From positions 3,036-8,809 of the forward strand of contig DCLG01000088.1 of the NCBI GenBank assembly GCA_002320935.1: DNA of 5,774 bases, read 5' to 3'. The DNA comes from Pedobacter sp. UBA1654. Lineage in GTDB: Bacteria > Bacteroidota > Bacteroidia > Sphingobacteriales > Sphingobacteriaceae. The first letter of the stretch is position 1; every line of letters starts with the position of its first letter. Shown in pieces: positions 1 through 5,774 of this stretch. The notes under the pieces are model-generated. The model was given only the letters and a program-made list of their open reading frames with translations. It had not been told where the DNA came from and ran no database searches. Position numbers and translations under genes: made by a program.

Positions 1-120
1 AAAGTTGTTTTCAGAATTAATAACAGCGCTAGGTGCCTCACCAGGTTGGTTGTCTACCTGATACAATAATCGCTGCTCTGCGCATTTTATCTGTGCGAGA
101 AATTTCTCAAATGTCTTCAT
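1..120 (-). CDS. Unrecognised protein, N-terminal part (cut by window edge)
   Basis: An ATG at 118-120 on the minus strand opens a frame that stays open for 40 codons to the left edge, so only the N-terminus is seen. It begins MKTFEKFLAQIKCAEQRLLY and continues with a polar stretch rich in Gln, Asn and Glu. There is no signal peptide or membrane segment, so a cytoplasmic protein is likely. I do not recognise the family. It starts 22 bases after the stop of the small beta-rich protein and has the same orientation as the four genes before it, so it is probably the fifth gene of the catalase operon. No Shine-Dalgarno sequence precedes the ATG, as for its neighbours. The reading frame and start are fairly secure because of position; function is unknown. 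Confidence 0.6.
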   Translation of the reverse strand, partial: MKTFEKFLAQIKCAEQRLLYQVDNQPGEAPSAVINSENNF

Positions 121-142
121 AGTACGGGCAAAGCTCAAATAC

Positions 143-454
143 TTAATTCTTTCTGATGACTAGCTTTTCAGGGGTAATTTCTTTGATCATTAAACATTCA
201 TCTGTTCCGTCCGAGTGGTGGAACACCAGTTGTTCCCGCTCAAGTTCCCAGTTCCCGGTGATGGTATCCGGCAGGTCGGCCTTTCCGGGGCTAACGTCAA
301 AGATCTTTCCGTCAGGCTGAAGATCGAAAGACCGGCGTCCACGGGAACGTGGAAAATCGAAACTTCTGGGGCGGTAAACGATCTGGTCAATACTATCCTC
401 CTCGAAAGAATGCATCCAATGACCACACACACTTTCCTTTTTTGGTACAGCCAT
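143..454 (-). CDS. Small beta-rich, lipocalin-like conserved protein (103 aa)
   Basis: This is a 103-residue soluble protein with no signal peptide. It has alternating short hydrophobic and polar stretches typical of an antiparallel beta barrel. Two Trp motifs of GxW type stand out: GHW at residues 11-13 and GNWEL at 67-71. Between them lie an acidic HSFEED segment (15-20), a YRPRSFDFPRSRGRRSFDL stretch (27-45) and a DGK turn (48-50). The pattern fits a family of small lipocalin-like hypothetical proteins I know only as uncharacterised; biochemical function is not known. I chose the ATG at 452-454 because it sits 4 bases after the peptidase stop and the protein pattern starts there. An in-frame ATG at 494-496 would add 14 residues inside the peptidase gene and is less likely. 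Tight coupling to the peptidase suggests co-production, possibly as a partner or inhibitor (inference). Confidence 0.8.
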   Translation of the reverse strand: MAVPKKESVCGHWMHSFEEDSIDQIVYRPRSFDFPRSRGRRSFDLQPDGKIFDVSPGKADLPDTITGNWELEREQLVFHHSDGTDECLMIKEITPEKLVIRKN

Positions 455-458
455 GACT

Positions 459-1379
459 TTATTTCGATTGAGGAAACAAAGTCGCTCTTGGACCATAAAT
501 CGTGGCGTTCATCCTTGCGGCCTGACCTTCAGTAAACATGTACATGGAATCGTCATCTACATAGTCCATATAATTCATGAACATGTCGCCATGAGGACCA
601 TTATTACAGGAAACAATTGGAAACACAGGCTTCTGATAATTTGGGCCAAGTTGATTGGGGGTGTCTTCAACATAGTCTGTATCGGAACAGCTATTTCCCC
701 TTCCGTCTCCAAAGATGTGTGACAAGTTCAGGTAATGACCAATTTCGTGCGTAGTGGTACGCCCAAGGTTGAACGGTGCTCTGGCCGTACCTGTCGTTCC
801 AAAAGCCCGGTAGTCGACTACCACGCCATCTGTTTCAGGTGGACCACCAGGAAACTGTGCATAGCCAAGCAGTGATTCGCCTAAATTACAAACCCAGATA
901 TTGAGGACACGGTCGGTGGACCATGGGTCCGCACCACCCGTAGCGGAGGCCTTCATGGCATTATCAGTACCGAAACTTTCAACGCTGGTGGAGGTTCTGG
1001 TTATGCCCGTAAAGGTAGTTCCCTCAGGATTTTGGCTGACAAATCGGAATTCGATTCCTGTATCTGCAATCAGATCTGTCCAAACTTCAGGAACCTTTGA
1101 GACATCCTCGTTTTTACAACGGAAGTCCTTGTTAAGGACTTCCATTTGACTGTAGATTTGATCGTCAGAAATATTTTCTTCTTCATTATGATAAAGCACA
1201 TGAACAACAACATCGATGGTGACTGGCGTATTTAGCCGAAATGACTTCTTACGTTCGAGCAGAGAACCAATTTCATTCTCGATTACCGCTTGAGCTCTCC
1301 TGTATTCCGGAAAAGCCTCTACCTGCTTATTGTAAACCTCCATAGTTCCACAATGCCTGCGTTTGTTGTGTTCCATCAT
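459..1379 (-). CDS. M43 (pappalysin-type) zinc metallopeptidase
   Basis: This is a zinc endopeptidase of the metzincin clan, pappalysin/ulilysin family (M43). The zinc site is HEIGHYLNLSH at residues 211-221: His211, His215 and His221 bind zinc and Glu212 is the general base. A Met-turn follows at NYMDY (269-273, Met271). Other family marks are VLNIWVCNL (158-166), GYAQFPGG (172-179), EDTPNQ (238-243) and Cys231/Cys258, which could form a disulphide. The N-terminus carries RRHCGTMEV (7-15); Cys10 is placed like the cysteine-switch residue that keeps mirolysin-type zymogens inactive. The 306-residue length suits a bare prosegment plus catalytic domain with no C-terminal secretion domain. Family members are usually secreted, yet I see no signal peptide here. 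Two adjacent ATGs (1377-1379, 1374-1376) make the start uncertain by one residue. It lies 20 bases after the ankyrin gene. The class is certain; the substrate is unknown. Confidence 0.93.
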   Translation of the reverse strand: MMEHNKRRHCGTMEVYNKQVEAFPEYRRAQAVIENEIGSLLERKKSFRLNTPVTIDVVVHVLYHNEEENISDDQIYSQMEVLNKDFRCKNEDVSKVPEVWTDLIADTGIEFRFVSQNPEGTTFTGITRTSTSVESFGTDNAMKASATGGADPWSTDRVLNIWVCNLGESLLGYAQFPGGPPETDGVVVDYRAFGTTGTARAPFNLGRTTTHEIGHYLNLSHIFGDGRGNSCSDTDYVEDTPNQLGPNYQKPVFPIVSCNNGPHGDMFMNYMDYVDDDSMYMFTEGQAARMNATIYGPRATLFPQSK

Positions 1380-1399
1380 TTTGATTTCGGTAATTGGTA

Positions 1400-1885
1400 T
1401 TAGATGTTCATATATTCTTCCATGATCAGCACAGCATCGGGATTTCCTTGTTGTACCGCCAAGTCGAGTGCACCAAGGCCCCGGTTATCTTTGATATGGA
1501 GGTCTGAGCCATGTTCCATGAGGAGCCTGACCAGATCATTGCGTCCAAATAAAGTGGCAAACATCAAGGCAGTGCCACCATTTCCGTGCTGAAGATTGAG
1601 ATTGGCGCCGTGTGCTAAGAGCAGTTCAGCAATTGGAAGGTAGCCTTTAAAGCAAACACCCATGAGCGCAGTGTTCCCTCCGGCGTCTACAGTATTCACA
1701 TCTGCACCATTTTCCAACAATATTCTTGTGGCCTCAAGTTGATCATTATAGGAGGCAACGATGAGCGGGGTAAAGCCCCGCCCATCAACTGCATTTACAT
1801 CAGCACCATTTGATATTAGTTCTTTTATCGAGGCGAGATCGCCAGTTCTCACTACGCCAAAAAGTTGATCATTTAGATTTTCCAT
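1400..1885 (-). CDS. Ankyrin-repeat protein, catalase partner
   Basis: This 161-residue protein consists almost wholly of ankyrin repeats: a degenerate N-cap repeat (about 4-35), three good repeats (about 36-68, 69-101 and 102-134) and a C-cap repeat (about 135-159). Signature pieces are GFTPLIVAS, LLENGADVN, GNTALMGV, LLLAHGANLN and GGTALMFA. There is no signal peptide, so it is probably cytoplasmic, like the catalase. The start is 8 bases after the catalase stop, so the two are surely co-transcribed. From known pairs, AnkB is needed for full KatB activity in Pseudomonas aeruginosa, and the ankyrin protein Cj1386 next to katA in Campylobacter jejuni helps haem reach catalase. A role as catalase maturation or haem-delivery partner is therefore the best inference. 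Ankyrin repeats alone only show protein-protein binding. Confidence 0.92.
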   Translation of the reverse strand: MENLNDQLFGVVRTGDLASIKELISNGADVNAVDGRGFTPLIVASYNDQLEATRILLENGADVNTVDAGGNTALMGVCFKGYLPIAELLLAHGANLNLQHGNGGTALMFATLFGRNDLVRLLMEHGSDLHIKDNRGLGALDLAVQQGNPDAVLIMEEYMNI

Positions 1886-1893
1886 GAATTGGT

Positions 1894-3528
1894 TTAGTAA
1901 GGTTTGGCTTCCGTTGAATCTGTATTTGCCTGATCAATCGCATCAGAAGCTTTTTCGTCCACGAAGCTGGCTTTCTCTTTCATCATCAATTCTGCCTTCA
2001 TCTTCAGACCTTCGGCCACTCGCCTTCCGTAGTCTTCATCACATTGGCTGAATAGTTCTACCATTTTGTCCTGAATGTGCTGCTCTGCAGCAGAAATTGC
2101 ACCGACAAGATTTGTAATTAACTCATCCCTTTCCCAATCTTCGAAGTTTCTGTAAGTCTCCCCCGCCTGTTGAAAATTATTCTCCCTGTCTATTCTTTGT
2201 CTTACCAGAGCCGCCTGATAATAAGGTGTATGATCTTTTCCAGGACGTTGCGCCTCTTTCAATCCGTTGAGGCTTGATGGCTCATAATTCACATGCGGGT
2301 TTGTGCCTTTTGCAATATCTTGATAGAAAGCCATCTGCCCATCGCGCTGATTCGTTGCAACATGTTTTCGCGGAGCATTGATCGGCAACTGCAGGTAGTT
2401 GGTTCCTACACGATAACGCTGCGTATCAGAATACGAGAATGTTCTTCCCTGTAACATCTTATCGTCTGAGAAATCAAGACCGTCTACAAGAACCCCCGTT
2501 CCAAAGGCAGATTGTTCTACTTCGGCAAAGTAATTAACAGGATTTCTGTTTAGGGTCATTTTACCGATAGGATACCACGGGAACTGCTCACGAGGCCATA
2601 ATTTAGTATCGTCAAGCGGGTCGAAATCCAGTTCCGGATGCTCGCCATCTTCCATGATCTGCACATTAAGTTCCCATTCCGGATATTCACCACGCTCGAT
2701 GGCTTCGTAAAGATCCTGGGTGGCATGGTTGAAGTTATTTGCCTGGATTTCTGATGCCTGAGCAGAAGTTAGGTTTTTGATACCTTGCAGGGGTTCCCAA
2801 TGATATTTTACAAGCACACCAACACCCTCGCTATTCACCCATTTGTAGGTATTTACGCCGGAGCCTTGCATGTGGCGGTACGTCGCCGGTATGCCCCATG
2901 GAGAAAATAAGAAGGTCACCATATGTAAAGTTTCGGGTGCATTACTTATAAAGTCAAACTGCCTTGCCGGGCTTTGGATATTTGTCACCGGATCCGGCTT
3001 GAAAGCATGGATGAAGTCCGGAAATTTGATGGCGTCCCGTATAAAAAAAATCTTCAGGTTATTTCCAACAAGATCCCAGTTACCATCTTCGGTGTACATT
3101 TTTACAGCGAAGCCTCGTGGATCGCGTAACGTTTCCGGCGAATGCCCCCCATGGATCACAGAAGAAAAACGTACAAATAACGGGGTCGTCTTTCCTTTTT
3201 CCTGCAAGAATTTTGCACGGGTATATTTTGATATATGTTCATCTCCTACGGTACCGTAAGCTTCAAAGACGCCGTGAGCGCCTGCACCCCGCGCATGAAC
3301 AACACGTTCAGGCACGCGCTCACGGTCGAAGTGTGACATCTTCTCAAGGAACTGATAGTTTTCTAAAGTTGCCGGACCACGATTACCGACTGTACGGGTA
3401 TTTTGATTATCATAGACAGGGTGTCCCTGTCTTGTCGTTAAAATGTTGGTACCTCCACCTGCATCACTCTGCTCTGGAGTTTTGTTGTTTGGCGAAGTGT
3501 TGTGGCTGTTGTTAGTAGGTTCAATCAT
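1894..3528 (-). CDS. kat: Monofunctional haem catalase, small-subunit type
   Basis: This enzyme decomposes hydrogen peroxide to water and oxygen. The distal haem site is [17 protein letters not shown] at residues 67-83, with catalytic His78; the partner Asn lies in DLVGNN (152-157). The proximal haem ligand is Tyr366 in [14 protein letters not shown] (362-375). The stretch [15 protein letters not shown] (129-143) and the later [20 protein letters not shown] are typical of bacterial small-subunit catalases, apparently close to the clade that includes KatB of Pseudomonas. At 544 residues it lacks the flavodoxin-like C-terminal domain of large-subunit enzymes. The first 30 residues are a hydrophilic Asn/Thr/Ser-rich tail without a signal peptide, so a cytoplasmic site is likely. 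The last 35 or so residues form a charged Lys/Glu/Asp tail. It heads the compact operon; a dyad at 3551-3573 just upstream might be an operator. Paralogue letter (A, B, E) cannot be assigned. Confidence 0.97.
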   Translation of the reverse strand: MIEPTNNSHNTSPNNKTPEQSDAGGGTNILTTRQGHPVYDNQNTRTVGNRGPATLENYQFLEKMSHFDRERVPERVVHARGAGAHGVFEAYGTVGDEHISKYTRAKFLQEKGKTTPLFVRFSSVIHGGHSPETLRDPRGFAVKMYTEDGNWDLVGNNLKIFFIRDAIKFPDFIHAFKPDPVTNIQSPARQFDFISNAPETLHMVTFLFSPWGIPATYRHMQGSGVNTYKWVNSEGVGVLVKYHWEPLQGIKNLTSAQASEIQANNFNHATQDLYEAIERGEYPEWELNVQIMEDGEHPELDFDPLDDTKLWPREQFPWYPIGKMTLNRNPVNYFAEVEQSAFGTGVLVDGLDFSDDKMLQGRTFSYSDTQRYRVGTNYLQLPINAPRKHVATNQRDGQMAFYQDIAKGTNPHVNYEPSSLNGLKEAQRPGKDHTPYYQAALVRQRIDRENNFQQAGETYRNFEDWERDELITNLVGAISAAEQHIQDKMVELFSQCDEDYGRRVAEGLKMKAELMMKEKASFVDEKASDAIDQANTDSTEAKPY

Positions 3529-3550
3529 AGCGATAAAGTTTAAAGATTAA

Positions 3551-3573
3551 CAAACTGTGCATTAGTTAGTTTG
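3551..3573. promoter_or_regulatory. Inverted repeat upstream of the catalase start, possible operator
   Basis: The arms CAAACT (3551-3556) and AGTTTG (3568-3573) are perfect reverse complements separated by 11 bases, in the short gap between the truncated STAS-like frame and the catalase ATG. The spacing is compatible with binding of a dimeric regulator. A six-base dyad in AT-rich DNA can arise by chance, and it does not match a Fur/PerR or OxyR site I can recognise. No consensus Bacteroidota promoter (TTTG, then TAnnTTTG) is evident in this gap, so the operon promoter may lie further upstream. Confidence 0.2.
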
Positions 3574-3579
3574 AAGTTA

Positions 3580-3723
3580 TTAAAACATATAACCAGAATC
3601 AAGATTTTTTGGTTTGATGATCAGCAATATTCTGACTACATCCCGATATCCGAGATCGTTCACTTCACCTTCTGCTTTATAGGCAGCAACATGTTCCGGA
3701 AAGCCTTCTAATAATTCTACCAT
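3580..3723 (-). pseudogene. Truncated SpoIIAA-like (STAS-type) protein, 47 codons
   Basis: An ATG at 3721-3723 opens a 47-codon minus-strand frame ending in TAA at 3580-3582. Its first 30 residues (MVELLEGFPEHVAAYKAEGE, then VNDLGYRDVV) match the N-terminal strand-turn-strand-helix pattern of SpoIIAA-like/STAS-related proteins, which begin with an 'LxGFPxxVxAxxAxGxV' style sequence and usually run to about 120 residues. After residue 30 the similarity stops, and a short tail (RILLIIKPKNLDSGYMF) leads to the stop. An in-frame TAG lies seven codons before the ATG, so it does not extend upstream. It therefore looks like the front end of a gene whose remainder was lost by deletion or rearrangement just upstream of the catalase gene. 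A functional micro-protein or leader in the catalase transcript cannot be excluded. The family call is from pattern memory and is moderate. Confidence 0.5.
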
Positions 3724-4008
3724 AAACTCTTGTTTACTTTGCTACAACATTTGGCAACAGCTGGTGTTTTAAAAATGGTAAGCGAAGCGGTGAAAATACG
3801 TTCGATTGGCCGGCTGGATAAACCACTTTGGATTGGGATTATGCTGGTATACGGTACTAGTGGTAGTTTTTATGGCCAACTGTTTGTCGCACATATTCAG
3901 CGCGACTTCAGCTGATCTCGCAGGGCAATATGACACCGGTGAATATAATCGTTATACAAATCAGCTACCAAAATATTAATGTTGTACGTAATCTCTAAAC
4001 TCAATCGC
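3724..4008. other. Divergent intergenic region with a possible short membrane ORF
   Basis: This gap separates the minus-strand catalase cluster from the plus-strand oxidoreductase, so promoters for both directions are expected here, though none is clear by eye. A plus-strand frame is open from 3794 to a TAA at 3977-3979. From a TTG at 3806 it would encode 57 residues with one hydrophobic segment (about LCWYTVLVVVFMANCL) and a polar, protein-like tail (DLAGQYDTGEYNRYTNQLPK). An internal ATG at 3872 gives 35 residues. Its stop overlaps an ATG at 3979-3981 in the arrangement TAATG. It has no recognisable family. It may be a real small protein, the tail of a decayed gene, or chance. Confidence 0.25.
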
Positions 4009-5124
4009 ATGAACAAGATGAATAATTCAAACCGCAGAACCTTTGTAAAAAACCTGGGTTATGGCCTGGGAGCGCTAACCCTTGCACCCAGCCTGGCTGC
4101 ATTCAGCGCATGTATTCCAGGAGCAGGCGAACGCAAACTTGGTATCGCCCTGGTGGGTCTTGGAGGCTACAGTACAGGGCAACTTGCCCCCGCCTTACAG
4201 CAGACCAATAATTGCTATCTTGCGGGCATTGTAACTGGAACACCTTCCAAAGCAGAAAGCTGGTCGGAAAAGTACAAGATACCCAAAGAGAGCATCTACA
4301 ATTACGAAAACTTTGATACAATAAAGGACAATAAAAACATTGATATCGTCTATGTAGTACTACCTGTTTCCATGCATAAGGATTTCACCATCCGTGCCGC
4401 AAAAGCAGGAAAGCACGTCATTTGTGAGAAGCCGATGGCCCTTAACGCGGCCGACTGCCTGGACATGATCGCAGCCTGTAAGAAGGCTGGGGTTATGCTT
4501 TCTATTGGGTACAGGTTACACTTTGAGCCACATAATCAGGAGGTCATGCGCCTTGGCCAACAGCAGGAATATGGCAAGATTCTTAGCATAGACAGTGGTA
4601 ATGGGTTTACCTGGGGGCGAAGCAGTGACTCCTGGCGTTTGAAAAAAGCTCTATCCGGCGGTGGCGCATTAATGGACATGGGTATATACGCGATTCAGGC
4701 TGCCCGATATACCACCGGTATGGAACCGTTGTTTGTCACAGCACGGGAAACGAAAACCAATGCGGATTTATTCAAGGAAGTTGACGATACCATCACCTGG
4801 GAACTTGAATTCCCCGGTAAAATAATGGCTAAAGGTAAATCCAGTTACAGCTCGAACATCAGCTTTCTTGATGTTAAAGCCGAGCGCGGTAAGTTCGGAC
4901 TTGGCCCGGCGTATGGTTACAGCGGCATTGCTGGATATAATGCTTCAGGCCCGATGGATCACCCTCAAATCAATCAGCAAGCAGGACAGATGGATGATTT
5001 CGTAAGTTGTATTATGACAGGTAAGAAAACCAGGGTTCCCGGAGAGGAAGGTTGGAAGGACATGAAAGTTATTGATGCCATTTACCGGAGTATCGCCTCT
5101 GGCAAGAAGGAGCGTATAGGCTGA
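4009..5124 (+). CDS. Tat-exported Gfo/Idh/MocA oxidoreductase, glucose-fructose oxidoreductase-like
   Basis: This is an NAD(P)-dependent sugar oxidoreductase. Numbered from the ATG at 4009, a twin-arginine signal NRRTFVK lies at residues 8-14, followed by a hydrophobic stretch (17-34) and Cys35 in FSAC, so it is probably exported and may be a lipoprotein, although the lipobox is weak. The Rossmann fold begins with ALVGLGGYSTG (47-57). The catalytic Lys is Lys141 in EKP (140-142), GYRLHFEP is at 167-174, and Tyr227 in LMDMGIY matches the catalytic Tyr of Zymomonas glucose-fructose oxidoreductase. The C-terminus (QAGQMDDFVSCI, then PGEEGWKDMKVIDAIY) also follows that enzyme. The length of 371 residues is normal. 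ATGs at 3979 and 4018 are alternatives; 3979 adds ten residues that push the Tat motif inward, so I prefer 4009. Substrate is not fixed by sequence. It probably has its own promoter in the gap upstream. Confidence 0.93.
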   Translation: MNKMNNSNRRTFVKNLGYGLGALTLAPSLAAFSACIPGAGERKLGIALVGLGGYSTGQLAPALQQTNNCYLAGIVTGTPSKAESWSEKYKIPKESIYNYENFDTIKDNKNIDIVYVVLPVSMHKDFTIRAAKAGKHVICEKPMALNAADCLDMIAACKKAGVMLSIGYRLHFEPHNQEVMRLGQQQEYGKILSIDSGNGFTWGRSSDSWRLKKALSGGGALMDMGIYAIQAARYTTGMEPLFVTARETKTNADLFKEVDDTITWELEFPGKIMAKGKSSYSSNISFLDVKAERGKFGLGPAYGYSGIAGYNASGPMDHPQINQQAGQMDDFVSCIMTGKKTRVPGEEGWKDMKVIDAIYRSIASGKKERIG

Positions 5125-5287
5125 TGTATAAAACATTTCCGACGCTGTGTTTATTATTAAAGCAACAGTACTATGAGACAGACCAATTAACATCGCGAGG
5201 ATTGTGGAACGAAACATCGCTTCCTTACTGGAACAAAAAGAAAAACCGACCAATAGAATAGTTGAATATAAATACCAATAAGAACAC
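5125..5287. other. Intergenic gap with no recognised element
   Basis: These 163 bases lie between the oxidoreductase stop and the next start. I see no gene, no GC-rich hairpin with a T-run, and no consensus promoter. The only stem-like candidate is a weak AT-rich pairing (AAACA with TGTTT) near 5132-5153. The gap is long enough that the downstream gene may have its own promoter. Confidence 0.4.
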
Positions 5288-5774
5288 ATGATTAAACTGA
5301 ACGATAGACGAACGATTTATTCAAAATTAACAAACACCCTTTGCAAAGCGGCCATGCGTGCTGTGTTGCTCGCATGCTTCATGCTGCTTAGCCATGTTGA
5401 AGCAAATGCTCAGGCGGAATTGCTCAGTCAGGACACCACGGCCAAGGAGGGCCCCAAGGTATATCCACCGGACTCACTTGGAAGGCGGACTCCAAGAGGG
5501 ACCGTAGAAGGCTTTATTAAAGCCGCGGCGAGAGAAGAATTTAAGCTTGCTGCACAATACCTGAACTTAGACCCCAAGCTGCTTAAAAACCCTGACAGCA
5601 CCAAGGCTGCTAAAGCCTTACAACTGCTCATGGATAAAAACGGTAATATATTTCCATATTCCTGGATCAGTGATGATCCGGCAGGTCTGGCCGACGATAA
5701 TTTAGGTCCGAACCAAGACCGGATCGGAGCGATAAGTTATAACGGAGAAAGTTTTGATCTGATTTTGGAGAGTA
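5288..5774 (+). CDS. MscS-type mechanosensitive channel family protein, N-terminal part (cut by window edge)
   Basis: A frame opens at ATG 5288-5290, just after an in-frame TAA, and runs 162 codons to the right edge. Residues 23-43 (MRAVLLACFMLLSHVEANAQ and the next Ala) form a hydrophobic signal peptide with likely cleavage near AQA/E; an ATG at 5354 (residue 23) would give a more usual, shorter signal peptide and is a possible true start. After it comes an export-type linker, then DSLGRRTPRGTVEGFIKAA (62-80), a helical stretch to about 115, and a YSWISDDPAGLADDNLGP region (124-141). In my recollection this 'DSLGR.TPRGTV.GF' plus 'SDDP.G..DD' layout is the periplasmic domain found before the membrane part of MscS-family proteins. 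The channel domain itself is outside the window, so the product is inferred from the N-terminal pattern only. Same strand as the oxidoreductase but with no evident functional link. Confidence 0.75.
   Translation, partial: MIKLNDRRTIYSKLTNTLCKAAMRAVLLACFMLLSHVEANAQAELLSQDTTAKEGPKVYPPDSLGRRTPRGTVEGFIKAAAREEFKLAAQYLNLDPKLLKNPDSTKAAKALQLLMDKNGNIFPYSWISDDPAGLADDNLGPNQDRIGAISYNGESFDLILES

Noticed and set aside
143..496. Longer start for the beta-rich protein at 494-496
   Set aside because: It would overlap the peptidase gene by 38 bases and adds residues that do not fit the protein's pattern; the ATG at 452-454 has natural operon spacing.
215..535. Plus-strand open frame of about 106 codons opposite the beta-rich and peptidase genes
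   Set aside because: It is antisense to two well-supported coding regions and its translation shows no family character; a shadow frame.
2870..3515. Two overlapping plus-strand open frames opposite the catalase N-terminal half
   Set aside because: The minus strand encodes the conserved catalase haem-site region here; the plus frames are compositional shadows.
3730..3915. TTG-started plus-strand frame of 61 codons in the divergent gap
   Set aside because: It has a weak start, no recognisable motif, and overlaps the more protein-like frame in another phase; nothing supports it as a gene.
3529..4008. Bacteroidota-type promoter (TTTG then TAnnTTTG) for the catalase or oxidoreductase
   Set aside because: Both strands were read for the -7 motif at suitable spacing; only partial matches were seen, so no promoter is called.
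5132..5153. Possible terminator hairpin after the oxidoreductase
   Set aside because: The stem is only about five AT pairs with a long loop and no clean T-run, too weak to call.
4945..5289. Minus-strand frame of 114 codons across the end of the oxidoreductase
   Set aside because: More than half is antisense to the conserved oxidoreductase C-terminus, and the rest is AT-rich intergenic DNA; no family character.

Overview
The window looks like a chromosomal segment of a member of the Bacteroidota, probably of the Cytophagales/Chitinophagales type. The reasons are AT-leaning but mid-GC coding sequence, no convincing Shine-Dalgarno sequence before any start, a Tat-exported Gfo/Idh/MocA oxidoreductase of the kind common in that phylum, and a catalase and M43 peptidase of matching style. 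This is inferred from protein style; no rRNA or other marker gene is present.

Left arm (1-3723, all minus strand). Reading 3723 to 1, the order is: a 47-codon truncated SpoIIAA-like (STAS-type) reading frame; a small-subunit haem catalase (544 aa); an ankyrin-repeat protein (161 aa); a pappalysin-type (M43) zinc metallopeptidase without a signal peptide (306 aa); a small beta-rich, lipocalin-like protein (103 aa); and the first 40 codons of an unrecognised protein that runs off the left edge. From the catalase onward the gaps are 8, 20, 4 and 22 bases, so these five genes very probably form one operon. Catalase plus ankyrin is a known partnership in peroxide defence (katB-ankB of Pseudomonas aeruginosa, katA-Cj1386 of Campylobacter jejuni). 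The peptidase and the small protein behind them are not part of that described pair and are the most interesting part of the window.

Centre (3724-4008). This is a divergent intergenic region. It holds no securely recognisable gene, only a short plus-strand frame with a hydrophobic segment that ends where the next long frame opens.

Right arm (4009-5774, plus strand). A Tat-signal Gfo/Idh/MocA oxidoreductase resembling glucose-fructose oxidoreductase is followed, after 163 non-coding bases, by the N-terminal part of a secreted or membrane protein. Its periplasmic domain resembles the one that precedes MscS-type mechanosensitive channels; the channel part lies beyond the window.

No tRNA, rRNA, CRISPR array, insertion sequence, strong terminator or consensus Bacteroidota promoter was found by eye.
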